Under the pieces are notes generated by a model that did no database searches, was not told the origin of the DNA, and saw only the letters and a program-made list of their open reading frames with translations. From NCBI GenBank assembly GCA_027186245.1, contig CP114481.1:32023501-32087500 (forward strand): 64,000 nt of DNA. The letters are read 5' to 3'. The stretch comes from Coriaria nepalensis. Its lineage: Eukaryota; Streptophyta; Magnoliopsida; Cucurbitales; Coriariaceae. The translations under genes and the position numbers were made by a program. This document shows positions 36,559 through 49,738 of the stretch, piece by piece (positions within the stretch are counted from its first letter, which is position 1; every line of letters begins with the position of its first letter).

Positions 36559-39398
36559 GTGCATAGCTTGCAACTGATCATTGCAAGGAAAGTGTGCATT
36601 CGTTTAACCTTAAAATAATTTCAATGAGTCATTTCAAGTCAATAACTTATTTCATAGCAAGTCGAACGTATTCTAGTTTTGCACTACAGACACAACTTTT
36701 GTGCATAACTTGCAAATGATCATTGCAAGGAAAGTGTGCATTCGTTTAACCTTAAAATCTTTTCAATGAGTCATTTTAAGTCAATCACTTATTTCAAAGC
36801 AATTCGAACGAATTCTAGTTTTGCACTACAGAGACAACTTTTGTGCATAACGTGCAAATGATCATTGCAAGGAAAGTGTGCATTCGTTTAAAATTAAAAT
36901 CATTTCAATGAGTCCTTTCAAGTCAATAACTTATTTCGAAGCAAGTCGATCGAATTCTAGTTTTGCACTACAAACATAACTTTCGTGCATAGCTTGCAAC
37001 TGATCATTGCAAGGAAAGTGTGCATTCGTTTAACCTTAAAATAATTTCAATGAGTCATTTCAAGTCAATAACTTATTTCATAGCAAGTCGAACGTATTCT
37101 AGTTTTGCACTACAGACACAACTTTTGTGCATAACTTGCAAATGATCATTGCAAGGAAAGTGTGCATTCGTTTAACCTTAAAATCTTTTCAATGAGTCAT
37201 TTTAAGTCAATCACTTATTTCAAAGCAATTCGAACGAATTCTAGTTTTGCACTACAGAGACAACTTTTGTGCATAACGTGCAAATGATCATTGCAAGGAA
37301 AGTGTGCATTCGTTTAAAATTAAAATCATTTCAATGAGTCCTTTCAAGTCAATAACTTATTTCGAAGCAATTCGAACGAATTCTAGTTTTGCACTACAGA
37401 GACAACTTTTGTGCATAACTTGCAAATGATTATTGCAAGGAAAGTGTGCATTCGTTTAAAATTAAAATCAATTCAATGAGTCATTTCAAGTCAATAACTT
37501 ACTTCAAAGCAAGTCGAACGTATTCTAGTTTTGCACTACAGACACAACTTTTGTGCATAACTTGCAAATGATCATTGCAGGGAAAGTGTGCATTCGTTTA
37601 ACCTTAAAATCATTTCAATGAGTCATTTCAAGTCAATAACTTATTTCATAGCAAGTCGAACGTATTCTAGTTTTGCACTACAGACACAACTTTTGTGCAT
37701 AACTTGCAAATGATCATTGCAAGGAAAGTGTGCATTCGTTTAAAATTAAAATCATTTCAATGAGTCCTTTCAAGTCAATAACTTATTTCGAAGCAAGTCG
37801 ATCGAATTCTAGTTTTGCACTACAAACATAACTTTCGTGCATAGCTTGCAACTGATCATTGCAAGGAAAGTGTGCATTCGTTTAACCTTAAAATAATTTC
37901 AATGAGTCATTTCAAGTCAATAACTTATTTCATAGCAAGTCGAACGTATTCTAGTTTTGCACTACAGACACAACTTTTGTGCATAACTTGCAAATGATCA
38001 TTGCAAGGAAAGTGTGCATTCGTTTAACCTTAAAATCTTTTCAATGAGTCATTTCAAGTCAATCACTTATTTCAAAGCAATTCGAACGAATTCTAGTTTT
38101 GCACTACAGAGACAACTTTTGTGCATAACGTGCAAATGATCATTGCAAGGAAAGTGTGCATTCGTTTAAAATTAAAATCATTTCAATGAGTCCTTTCAAG
38201 TCAATAACTTATGTCGAAGCAATTCGAACGAATTCTAGTTTTGCACTACAGAGACAACTTTTGTGCATAACTTGCAAATGATCATTGCAAGGAAAGTGTG
38301 CATTCGTTTAAAATTAAAATCATTTCAATGAGTCCTTTCAAGTCAATAACTTATTTCGAAGCAATTCGAACGAATTCTAGTTTTGCACTACAGAGACAAC
38401 TTTTGTGCATAACTTGCAAATGATTATTGCAAGGAAAGTGTGCATTCGTTTAAAATTAAAATCAATTCAATGAGTCATTTCAAGTCAATAACTTACTTCA
38501 AAGCAAGTCGAACGTATTCTAGTTTTGCACTACAGACACAACTTTTGTGCATAACTTGCAAATGATCATTGCAGGGAAAGTGTGCATTCGTTTAACCTTA
38601 AAATCATTTCAATGAGTCATTTCAAGTCAATAACTTATTTCATAGCAAGTCGAACGTATTCTAGTTTTGCACTACAGACACAACTTTTGTGCATAACTTG
38701 CAAATGATCATTGCAAGGAAAGTGTGCATTCGTTTAAAATTAAAATCATTTCAATGAGTCCTTTCAAGTCAATAACTTATTTCGAAGCAAGTCGATCGAA
38801 TTCTAGTTTTGCACTACAAACATAACTTTCGTGCATAGCTTGCAACTGATCATTGCAAGGAAAGTGTGCATTCGTTTAACCTTAAAATAATTTCAATGAG
38901 TCATTTCAAGTCAATAACTTATTTCATAGCAAGTCGAACGTATTCTAGTTTTGCACTACAGACACAACTTTTGTGCATAACTTGCAAATGATCATTGCAA
39001 GGAAAGTGTGCATTCGTTTAACCTTAAAATCTTTTCAATGAGTCATTTCAAGTCAATCACTTATTTCAAAGCAATTCGAACGAATTCTAGTTTTGCACTA
39101 CAGAGACAACTTTTGTGCATAACGTGCAAATGATCATTGCAAGGAAAGTGTGCATTCGTTTAAAATTAAAATCATTTCAATGAGTCCTTTCAAGTCAATA
39201 ACTTATGTCGAAGCAATTCGAACGAATTCTAGTTTTGCACTACAGAGACAACTTTTGTGCATAACTTGCAAATGATCATTGCAAGGAAAGTGTGCATTCG
39301 TTTAAAATTAAAATCAATTCAATGAGTCATTTCAAGTCAATAACTTACTTCAAAGCAAGTCGAACGTATTCTAGTTTTGCACTACAGACACAACTTTT
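36559..39398 (+). repeat. HOR family of 3-, 6- and 7-unit copies
   Basis: Copies start at each gcatagcttgcaactg marker: 36559 (3 units, 426 bp), 36985 (6 units, 852 bp), 37837 (7 units, 994 bp) and 38831 (partial). The 7-mer order is gcatagc; cttttc with caatcac; cataacgtg with cttatgtc; an A unit; gattatt with tcaattc and cttacttc; gcaggg with catag; cgatcg with actttcg. Unit 37269 is a fusion of members 3 and 4, and unit 36843 of members 3 and 7, accounting for the shorter copies. Confidence 0.9.
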
Positions 39399-40534
39399 GT
39401 GCATAACTTGCAAATGATCATTGCAGGGAAAGTGTGCATTCGTTTAACCTTAAAATCATTTCAATGAGTCATTTCAAGTCAATAACTTATTTCAAAGCAA
39501 TTCGAACGAATTCTAGCTTTGCAATACAGAGACAACTTTTGTGCATAACTTGCAAATGATCATTGCAAGGAAAGTGTGCATTCGTGTAAAATTAAAATCA
39601 TTTCAATGAGTTCTTTCAAGTCAATAACTTATTTCGAAGCAAGTGGAACGAATTCTAGTTTTGCACTACAGACATAACTTTTGTGCATAACTTGCAAATG
39701 ATCATTGCAAAGAAAGTGTGCATTCGTTTAACCTTAAAATCATTTCAATGAGTCATTTCAAGTCAATAACTTATTTCAAAGCAATTCGAACGAATTCTAG
39801 TTTTGCACTACAGACACAACTTTTGTGCATAACTTGCAAATGATCATTGCAAGGAAAGTGTGCATTCGTTTAACCTTAAAATCATTTCAATGAGTCATTT
39901 CAAGTCAATAACTTATTTCAAAGCAATTCGAACGAATTCTAGTTTTGCACTACAGAGACAACTTTTGTCCATAACTTGCAAATGATCATTGCAAGGAAAG
40001 TGTGCATTCGTTTAAAATTAAAATCATTTCAATGAGTCCTTTCAAGTCAATGACTTATTTCGAAGCAATTCGAACGAATTCTAGTTTTGCACTACAAAGA
40101 CAACTTTTGTGCATAACTTGCAAATGATCATTGCAAGGAAAGTGTGCATTCGTTTAAAATTAAAATCATTTCAATGAGTCCTCTCAAGTCAATAACTTAT
40201 TTCGAAGCAAGTGGAACGAATTCTAGTTTTGCACTACAGACATAACTTTTGTGCATAACTTGCAAATGATCATTGCAAAGAAAGTGTGCATTCGTTTAAC
40301 CTTAAAATCATTTCAATGAGTCATTTCAAGTCAATAACTTATTTCAAAGCAATTCGAACGAATTCTAGTTTTGCACTACAGAGACAACTTTTGTGCATAA
40401 CGTGCAAATGATCATTGCAAGGAAAGTGTGCATTCGTTTAAAATTAAAATCATTTCAATGAGTCCTTTCAAGTCAATAACTTATTTCGAAGCAATTCGAA
40501 CGAATTCTAGTTTTGCACTACAGAGACAACTTTT
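39399..40534 (+). repeat. Eight-unit transition block
   Basis: Units start at 39399 and every 142 bases after it. The first three (ctagctttgc; gttctttc with caagtgg; aaagaaag) resemble the units at 35707-36132. The 39825-40108 pair is the gtcc-linked B and b3 pair. Unit 40109 has gtcctctc and caagtgg, a form that becomes standard in the next domain. Confidence 0.85.
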
Positions 40535-43516
40535 GTGCATAACTTCCAAATGATCATTGCAAGGAAAGTGTGCATTCGTTTAACCTTAAAATCATTTCAA
40601 TGAGTCATTTCAAGTCAATAACTTACTTCAAAGCAATTCGAACGAATTCTAGTTTTGCACTACAGACACAACTTTTGTGCATAACTTGCAAATGATCATT
40701 GCAAGGAAAGTGTGCATTCGTTTAACCTTAAAATCATTTCAATGAGTCATTTCAAGTCAATAACCTATTTCAAAGCAATTGGAACGAATTCTAGTTTTGC
40801 ACTACAGAGACAACTTTTGTGCATAACTTGCAAATGATCATTGCAAGGAAAGTGTCCATTCGTTTAAAATTAAAATCATTTCAATGAGTCCTTTCAAGTC
40901 AATAACTTATTTCGGAGCAAGTCGAACGAATTCTAGTTTTGCACTACAGAGACAACTTTTGTGCATAACTTGCAAATGATCATTGCAAGGAAAGCGTGCA
41001 TTCGTTTAACCTTAAAATCATTTCAATGAGTCATTTCAAGTCAATAACTTATTTCAAAGCAATTGGAACGAATTCTAGTTTTGCACTACAGAGACAACTT
41101 TTGTGCATAACTTGCAAATGATCATTGCAAGGAAAGTGTGCATTCGTTTAAAATTAAAATCAATTCAATGAGTCCTTTCAAGTCAATAACTTACTTCAAA
41201 GCAAGTCGAACGTATTCTAGTTTTGCACTACAGACACAACTTTTGTGCATAACTTGCAAATAATCATTGTAGGGAAAGTGTGCATTCGTTTAACCTTAAA
41301 ATCATTTCAATGAGTCATTTCAAGTCAATACCTTATTTCAAAGCAATTCGAACGAATTCTAGCTTTGCACTACAGAGACAACTTTTGTGCATAACTTGCA
41401 AATGATCATCGCAAGGAAAGTGTGCATTCGTTTAAAATTAAAATCATTTCAATGAGTCCTCTCAAGTCAATAACTTATTTCGAAGCAAGTGGAACGAATT
41501 CTAGTTTTGCACTACAGAGACATCTTTTGTGCATAACTTCCAAATGATCATTGCAAGGAAAGTGTGCATTCGTTTAACCTTAAAATCATTTCAATGAGTC
41601 ATTTCAAGTCAATAACTTACTTCAAAGCGATTCGAACGAATTCTAGTTTTGCACTACAGAGACAACTTTTGTGCATAACTTCCAAATGATCATTGCAAGG
41701 AAAGTGTGCATTCGTTTAACCTTAAAATCATTTCAATGAGTCATTTCAAGTCAATAACTTACTTCAAAGCAATTCGAACGAATTCTAGTTTTGCACTACA
41801 GACACAGCTTTTGTGCATAACTTGCAAATGATCATTGCAAGGAAAGTGTGCATTCGTTTAACCTTAAAATCATTTCAATGAGTCATTTCAAGTCAATAAC
41901 CTATTTCAAAGCAATTGGAACGAATTCTAGTTTTGCACTACAGAGACAACTTTTGTGCATAACTTGCAGATGATCATTGCAAGGAAAGTGTCCATTCGTT
42001 TAAAATTAAAATCATTTCAATGAGTCCTTTCAAGTCAATAACTTATTTCGGAGCAAGTCGAACGAATTCTAGTTTTGCACTACAGAGACAACTTTTGTGC
42101 ATAACTTGCAAATGATCATTGCAAGGAAAGCGTGCATTCGTTTAACCTTAAAATCATTTCAATGAGTCATTTCAAGTCAATAACTTATTTCAAAGCAATT
42201 GGAACGAATTCTAGTTTTGCACTACAGAGACAACTTTTGTGCATAACTTGCAAATGATCATTGCAAGGAAAGTGTGCATTCGTTTAAAATTAAAATCAAT
42301 TCAATGAGTCATTTCAAGTCAATAACTTACTTCAAAGCAAGTCGAACGTATTCTAGTTTTGCACTACAGACACAACTTTTGTGCATAACTTGCAAATAAT
42401 CATTGTAGGGAAAGTGTGCATTCGTTTAACCTTAAAATCATTTCAATGAGTCATTTCAAGTCAATACCTTATTTCAAAGCAATTCGAACGAATTCTAGCT
42501 TTGCACTACAGAGACAACTTTTGTGCATAACTTGCAAATGATCATCGCAAGGAAAGTGTGCATTCGTTTAAAATTAAAATCATTTCAATGAGTCCTCTCA
42601 AGTCAATAACTTATTTCGAAGCAAGTGGAACGAATTCTAGTTTTGCACTACAGAGACATCTTTTGTGCATAACTTCCAAATGATCATTGCAAGGAAAGTG
42701 TGCATTCGTTTAACCTTAAAATCATTTCAATGAGTCATTTCAAGTCAATAACTTACTTCAAAGCGATTCGAACGAATTCTAGTTTTGCACTACAGAGACA
42801 ACTTTTGTGCATAACTTCCAAATGATCATTGCAAGGAAAGTGTGCATTCGTTTAACCTTAAAATCATTTCAATGAGTCATTTCAAGTCAATAACTTACTT
42901 CAAAGCAATTCGAACGAATTCTAGTTTTGCACTACAGACACAGCTTTTGTGCATAACTTGCAAATGATCATTGCAAGGAAAGTGTGCATTCGTTTAACCT
43001 TAAAATCATTTCAATGAGTCATTTCAAGTCAATAACCTATTTCAAAGCAATTCGAACGAATTCTAGTTTTGCAGTACAGAGACAACTTTTGTGCATAACT
43101 TGCAGATGATCATTGCAAGGAAAGTGTCCATTCGTTTAAAATTAAAATCATTTCAATGAGTCCTTTCAAGTCAATAACTTATTTCGGAGCAAGTCGAACG
43201 AATTCTAGTTTTGCACTACAGAGACAACTTTTGTGCATAACTTGCAAATGATCATTGCAAGGAAAGCGTGCATTCGTTTAACCTTGAAATCATTTCAATG
43301 AGTCATTTCAAGTCAATAACTTATTTCAAAGCAATTGGAACGAATTCTAGTTTTGCACTACAGAGACAACTTTTGTGCATAACTTGCAAATGATCATTGC
43401 AAGGAAAGTGTGCATTCGTTTAAAATTAAAATCAATTCAATGAGTCATTTCAAGTCAATAACTTAATTCAAAGCAAGTCGAACGTATTCTAGTTTTGCAC
43501 TACAGACACAACTTTT
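40535..43516 (+). repeat. 8-unit HOR (1136 bp): partial copy plus two full copies
   Basis: Full copies are 41245-42380 and 42381-43516; a 5-unit partial copy precedes at 40535. Markers in order are: o1 aataatcattgtaggg and ctagctttgc; o2 catcgc, gtcctctc, caagtgg; o3 ttccaaatg, agcgattcg; o4 ttccaaatg, cttacttc; o5 aacctattt; o6 gtgtccattcg, cggag; o7 aaagcgtgc, caattgg; o8 tcaattc, cgtattc. Copies differ at a few sites, for example caattgg against caattcg in o5 and a gcagtac in the second. Confidence 0.92.
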
Positions 43517-44936
43517 GTGCATAACTTGCAAATAATCATTGTAGGGAAAGTGTGCATTCGTTTAACCTTAAAATCATTTCAATGAGTCATTTCAAGTCAA
43601 TAACTTATTTCAAAGCAATTCGAACGAATTCTAGCTTTGCACTACAGAGACAACTTTTGTGCATAACTTGCAAATGATCATCGCAAGGAAAGTGTGCATT
43701 CGTTTAAAATTAAAATCGTTTCAATGAGTCCTCTCAAGTCAATAACTTATTTCGAAGCAAGTGGAACGAATTCTAGTTTTGCACTACAGAGACAACTTTT
43801 GTGCATAACTTCCAAATGATCATTGCAAGGAAAGTGTGCATTCGTTTAACCTTAAAATCATTTCTATGAGTCATTTCAAGTCAATAACTTACTTCAAAGC
43901 GATTCGAACGAATTCTAGTTTTGCACTACAGAGACAACTTTTGTGCATAACTTGCAAATGATCATTGCAAGAAAAGCGTGCATTCGTTTAACCTTAAAAT
44001 CATTTCAATGAGTCATTTCAAGTCAATAACTTATTTCAAAGCAATTGGAACGAATTCTAGTTTTGCACTACAGAGACAACTTTTGTGCATAACTTGCAAA
44101 TGATCATTGCAAGGAAAGTGTCCATTCGTTTAAAATTAAAATCATTTCAATGAGTCCTTTCAAGTCAATAACTTATTTCGAAGCAATTCGAACGAATTCT
44201 AGTTTTGCACTACAGAGACAACTTTTGTGCATAACTTCCAAATGATCATTGCAAGGAAAGTGTGCATTCGTTTAACCTTAAAATCATTTCAATGAGTCAT
44301 TTCAAGTCAATAACTTACTTCAAAGCAATTCGAACGAATTCTAGTTTTGCACTACAGACACAACTTTTGTGCATAACTTGCAAATGATCATTGCAAGGAA
44401 AGTGTGCATTCGTTTAACCTTAAAATCATTTCAATGAGTCATTTCAAGTCAATAACCTATTTCAAAGCAATTCGAACGAATTCTAGTTTTGCACTACAGA
44501 GACAACTTTTGTGCATAACTTGCAGATGATCATTGCAAGGAAAGTGTGCATTCGTTTAAAATTAAAATCATTTCAATGAGTCCTCTCAAGTCAATAACTT
44601 ATTTCGAAGCAAGTGGAACGAATTCTAGTTTTGCACTACAGAGACAACTTTTGTGCATAACTTCCAAATGATCATTGCAAGGAAAGTGTGCATTCGTTTA
44701 ACCTTAAAATCATTTCAATGAGTCATTTCAAGTCAATAATTTACTTCAAAGCAATTCGAACGAATTCTAGTTTTGCACTACAGACACAACTTTTGTGCAT
44801 AACTTGCAAATGATCATTGCAAGGAAAGTGTGCATTCGTTTAACCTTAAAATCATTTCAATGAGTCATTTCAAGTCAATAACCTATTTCAAAGCAATTCG
44901 AACGAATTCTAGTTTTGCACTATAGAGACAACTTTT
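43517..44936 (+). repeat. Rearranged end of the 1136-bp HOR
   Basis: Ten units use the same members in a different order: o1, o2, o3, o7 (43943), an o6-like unit, o4, o5, an o6/o2 fusion at 44511 (gcagatg followed by gtcctctc and caagtgg), o4, o5. The order shows at least two exchanges after the regular array formed. Confidence 0.87.
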
Positions 44937-47900
44937 GTGCTTAAATTGCAAATGATCATTGCAAGGAAAGTGTGCATTCGTTTAAAATTAAGATCATTTC
45001 AATGAGTCCTTTCAAGTCAATAAGTTATTTCGAAGCAAGTCGATCGAATTCTAGTTTCGCACCACAAACATAACTTTTGTGCATAACTTGCAAATGATCA
45101 TTGCAGGGAAAGTGTGCATTCGTTTAACCTTAAAATAATTTCAATGAGTCAGTTCAAGTCAATAACTTATTTCATAGCAAGTCGAACGTATTCTAGTTTT
45201 GCACTACAGACACAACTTTTGTGCATAACTTGCAAATGATCATTGCAAGGAAAGTGTGCATTCGTTTAACCTTAAAATCATTTCAATGAGTCATTTCAAG
45301 TCAATAACTTATTTCAAAGCAATTCGAACGAATTCTAGTTTTGCACTACAGAGACAACTTTTGTGCATAACTTGCAAATGATCATTGCAAGGAAAGTGAG
45401 CATTCGTTTAAAATTAAAATCATTTCAATGAGTCCTTTCAAGTCAATAACTTATTTCGAAGAAAGTCAAACGAATTCTAGTTTTGCACTACAGACATAAC
45501 TTTTGTGCATAACTTGCAAATGATCATTGCAAGGAAAGTATGCATTCGTTTAACCTTAAAATCATTTCAATGAGTCATTTCAAGTCAATAACTTATTTCA
45601 AAGCAATTCGAACGAATTCTAGTTTTGCAATACAGACACAACTTTTGTGCATAACTTCCAAATGATCATTGCAAGGAAAGTGTGCATTCTTTTAACCTTA
45701 AAATCATTTCAATGAGTCATTTCAAGTCAATAACTTATTTGAAAGCAATTCGAACGAATTCTAGTTTTGCACTACAGAGACAACTTGCAAATGATCATTG
45801 CAAGGAAAGTGTGCATTCGTTTAACCTTAAAATAATTTCAATGAGTCCTTTCAAGTCAATAACTTATTTCGAAGCGAGTCGATCGAATTCTAGTTTTGCA
45901 CTACAGAGACAACTTTTGTGCATAACTTGCAAATGATCATTGCAAGGAAAGTGTGCATTCGTTTAAAATTAAAATCATTTCAATGAGTCCTTTCAAGTCA
46001 ATAACTTATTTCGAAGAAAGTCGAACGAATTCTAGTTTTGCACTACAAACATAACTTTTGTGCATAACTTGCAAATGATCATTGCAAGGAAAGTGTGCAT
46101 TCGTTTAACCTTAAAATCATTTCAATGAGTCATTTCAGGTCAATAACTTATTTCAAAGCAATTCGAACGAATTCTAGTTTTGCACTACAGACAAACCTTC
46201 TGTGCATAACTTGCAAATGATCATTGCAAGGAAAGTGTGCATTTGTTTAAAATTAAAATCATTTCAATGAGTCCTTTCAAGTCAATAACTTATTTCGAAG
46301 CAAGTCGATCGAATTCTAGTTTTGCACTACAGAGACAACTTTTGTGCATAACTTGCAAATGATCATTGCAAGGAAAGTGTGCATTCGTTTAACCTTAAAA
46401 TCATTTCAATGAGTCATTTCAAGTCAATAACCTATTTCAAAGCAATTCGAACGAATTCTAGTTTTGCACTATAGAGACAACTTTTGTGCTTAAATTGCAA
46501 ATGATCATTGCAAGGAAAGTGTGCATTCGTTTAAAATTAAGATCATTTCAATGAGTCCTTTCAAGTCAATAAGTTATTTCGAAGCAAGTCGATCGAATTC
46601 TAGTTTCGCACCACAAACATAACTTTTGTGCATAACTTGCAAATGATCATTGCAGGGAAAGTGTGCATTCGTTTAACCTTAAAATAATTTCAATGAGTCA
46701 GTTCAAGTCAATAACTTATTTCATAGCAAGTCGAACGTATTCTAGTTTTGCACTACAGACACAACTTTTGTGCATAACTTGCAAATGATCATTGCAAGGA
46801 AAGTGTGCATTCGTTTAACCTTAAAATCATTTCAATGAGTCATTTCAAGTCAATAACTTATTTCAAAGCAATTCGAACGAATTCTAGTTTTGCACTACAG
46901 AGACAACTTTTGTGCATAACTTGCAAATGATCATTGCAAGGAAAGTGAGCATTCGTTTAAAATTAAAATCATTTCAATGAGTCCTTTCAAGTCAATAACT
47001 TATTTCGAAGAAAGTCAAACGAATTCTAGTTTTGCACTACAGACATAACTTTTGTGCATAACTTGCAAATGATCATTGCAAGGAAAGTGAGCATTCGTTT
47101 AAAATTAAAATCATTTCAATGAGTCCTTTCAAGTCAATAACTTATTTCGAAGAAAGTCGAACGAATTCTAGTTTTGCACTACAGACATAACTTTTGTGCA
47201 TAACTTGCAAATGATCATTGCAAGGAAAGTATGCATTCGTTTAACCTTAAAATCATTTCAATGAGTCATTTCAAGTCAATAACTTATTTCAAAGCAATTC
47301 GAACGAATTCTAGTTTTGCACTACAGAGACAACTTTTGTGCATAACTTGCAAATGATCATTGCAAGGAAAGTGTTCATTCGTTTAACCTTAAAATCATTT
47401 CAATGAGTCATTTCAAGTCAATAACTAATTTCAAAGCAATTCGAACGAATTCTAGTTTTGCACTACAGAGACAACTTTTGTGCATAACTTGCAAATGATC
47501 ATTGCAAGGAAAGTGTGCATTCGTTTAAAATTAAAATCATTTCAATGAGTCCTTTCAAGTCAATGACTTATTTCGAAGCAATTCGAACGAATTCTAGTTT
47601 TGCACTACAGAGACAACTTTTGTGCATAACTTGCAAATGATCATTGCAAGGAAAGTGTGCATTCGTTTAAAATTAAAATCATTTCAATGAGTCCTTTCAA
47701 GTCAATAACTTATTTCGAAGAAAGTCGAACGAATTCTAGTTTTGCACTACAAACATAACTTTTGTGCATAACTTGCAAATGATCATTGCAAGGAAAGTGT
47801 GCATTCGTTTAACCTTAAAATCATTTCAATGAGTCATTTCAGGTCAATAACTTATTTCAAAGCAATTCGAACGAATTCTAGTTTTGCACTACAGACAAAC

Positions 47901-48047
47901 CTTCTGTGCATAACTTGCAAATGATCATTGCAAGGAAAGTGTGCATTTGTTTAAAATTAAAATCATTTCAATGAGTCCTTTCAAGTCAATAACTTATTTC
48001 GAAGCAAGTCGATCGAATTCTAGTTTTGCACTACAGAGACAACTTTT
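44937..48047 (+). repeat. 11-unit HOR family, two copies with indels
   Basis: Copy 1 is 44937-46485 (1549 bp, 11 x 142 minus 13) and copy 2 starts at 46486. Shared markers are gtgcttaaattgc with ttaagatc and tagtttcgcacc; gcaggg with gtcagttc; a B unit; gtgagcattcg with agtcaaacg; then later gtcatttcagg with gacaaaccttctgtg; and catttgttt with cgatcg. Copy 2 lacks the 13-bp-deleted unit and its partner and has gtgttcattcg and caatgac units instead. Confidence 0.89.
45647..45917 (+). repeat. Two-unit tract with a 13-bp deletion (copy 1)
   Basis: The unit starting at 45647 (ttccaaatg, cattctttt, tttgaaag) is only 129 bp because 13 bases are missing at the junction near 45785, where gacaactt runs directly into gcaaatg. 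The removed segment lies between two aactt repeats, as expected for a slippage deletion. The following unit has aataattt and agcgagtcgatcg. The deletion makes the period 129, a multiple of three, which is why an 84-codon open frame (45682-45936) appears here; I do not regard it as a gene. Confidence 0.93.
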
Positions 48048-49467
48048 GTGCATAACTTGCAAATGATCATTGCAAGGAAAGTGTGCATTCGTTTAAAATT
48101 AAAATCATTTCAATGAGTCCTTTCAAGTCAATAACTTATTTCGAAGCAAGTGGAACGAATTCTAGTTTTGCACTACAGAGACAACTTTTGTGCATAACTT
48201 CCAAATGATCATTGCAAGGAAAGTGTGCATTCGTTTAACCTTAAAATCATTTCAATGAGTCATTTCAAGTCAATAACTTACTTCAAAGCAATTCGAATGA
48301 ATTCTAGTTTTGCACTACAGACACAACTTTTGTGCATAACTTTCAAATGATCATTGCAAGGAAAGTGTGCATTCGTTTAACCTTAAAATCATTTCAATGA
48401 GTCATTTCAAGTCAATAACCTATTTCAAAGCAATTCGAACGAATTCTAGTTTTGCACTACAGAGACAACTTTTGTGCATAACTTGCAAATGATCATTGCA
48501 AGGAAAGTGTCCATTCGTTTAAAATTAAAATCATTTCAATGAGTCCTTTCAAGTCAATAACTTATTTCGGAGCAAGTCGAACGAATTCTAGTTTTGCACT
48601 ACAGAGACAACTTTTGTGCATAACTTGCAAATGATCATCGCAAGGAAAGTGTGCATTCGTTTAAAATTAAAATCATTTCAATGAGTCCTTTCAAGTCAAT
48701 AACTTATTTCGAAGAAAGTCGAATGAATTCTAGTTTTGCACTACAGACATAACTTTTGTGCATAACTTGCAAATGATCATTGCAAGGAAAGTATGCATTT
48801 GTTTAACCTTAAAATCATTTCAATGAGTCATTTCAAGTCAATAACTTATTTCAAAGCAATTCGAACGAATTCTAGTTTTGCACTACAGAGACAACTTTTG
48901 TGCATAACTTGCAAATGATCATTGCAAGGAAAGTGTGCATTCGTTTAACCTTAAAATCATTTCAATGAGTCATTTCAAGTCAATAACTTATTCCAAAGCA
49001 ATTCGAACGAATTCTAGTTTTGCACTACAGAGACAACTTTTGTGCATAACTTGCAAATGATCATTGCAAGGAAAGTGTGCATTCATTTAAAATTATTATC
49101 ATTTCAATGAGTCCTTTCAAGTCAATGACTTATTTCGAAGCAATTCGAACGAATTCTAGTTTTGCACTACAGAGACAACTTTTGTGCATAACTTGCAAAT
49201 GATCATTGCAAGGAAAGTGTGCATTCGTTTAAAATTAAAATAATTTCAATGAGTCCTTTCAAGTCAATAACTTATTTCGAAGAAAGTCGAACGAATTCTA
49301 GTTTTGCACTACAGACATAACTTTTGTGCATAACTTGCAAATGATCATTGCAAGGAAAGTGTGCATTCGTTTAAAATTATTATCATTTCAATGAGTCCTT
49401 TCAAGTCAATGACTTATTTCGAAGCAATTCGAACGAATTCTAGTTTTGCACTACAGACACAACTTTT
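48048..49467 (+). repeat. Ten mixed units, partly duplicated at 56.7-57.4 kb
   Basis: The order is caagtgg, ttccaaatg, aacctattt, gtgtcc/cggag, catcgc/cgaagaaag, gtatgcatttg, a B unit, then units with the rare ttaaaattattatc (49042, 49326) around an aataattt unit. Together with 47196-48047 the first part is duplicated at 55702-57405. Confidence 0.86.
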
Positions 49468-49738
49468 GTGCATAACTTCCAAATGATCATTGCAAGGAAA
49501 GTGTGCATTCTTTTAACCTTAAAATCATTTCAATGAGTCATTTCAAGTCAATAACTTATTTGAAAGCAATTCGAACGAATTCTAGTTTTGCACTACAGAG
49601 ACAACTTGCAAATGATCATTGCAAGGAAAGTGTGCATTCGTTTAACCTTAAAATAATTTCAATGAGTCCTTTCAAGTCAATAACTTATTTCGAAGCGAGT
49701 CGATCGAATTCTAGTTTTGCACTACAGAGACAACTTTT
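49468..49738 (+). repeat. Two-unit tract with a 13-bp deletion (copy 2)
   Basis: This repeats 45647-45917 at an offset of 3821, with the same 13-bp deletion (junction near 49605), the same cattctttt, tttgaaag and agcgagtcgatcg changes, and the same 84-codon open frame at 49503-49757. Flanking units differ on both sides, so only about 290 bases were copied. Confidence 0.93.

Noticed and set aside
45682..45936. Open frame of 84 codons across two satellite units
   Set aside because: It is pure satellite sequence, kept open only because a 13-bp deletion makes the local period 129 bases. The protein is a twofold repeat of the unit translated in one frame, with no recognisable domain, and the same frame closes in ordinary units.
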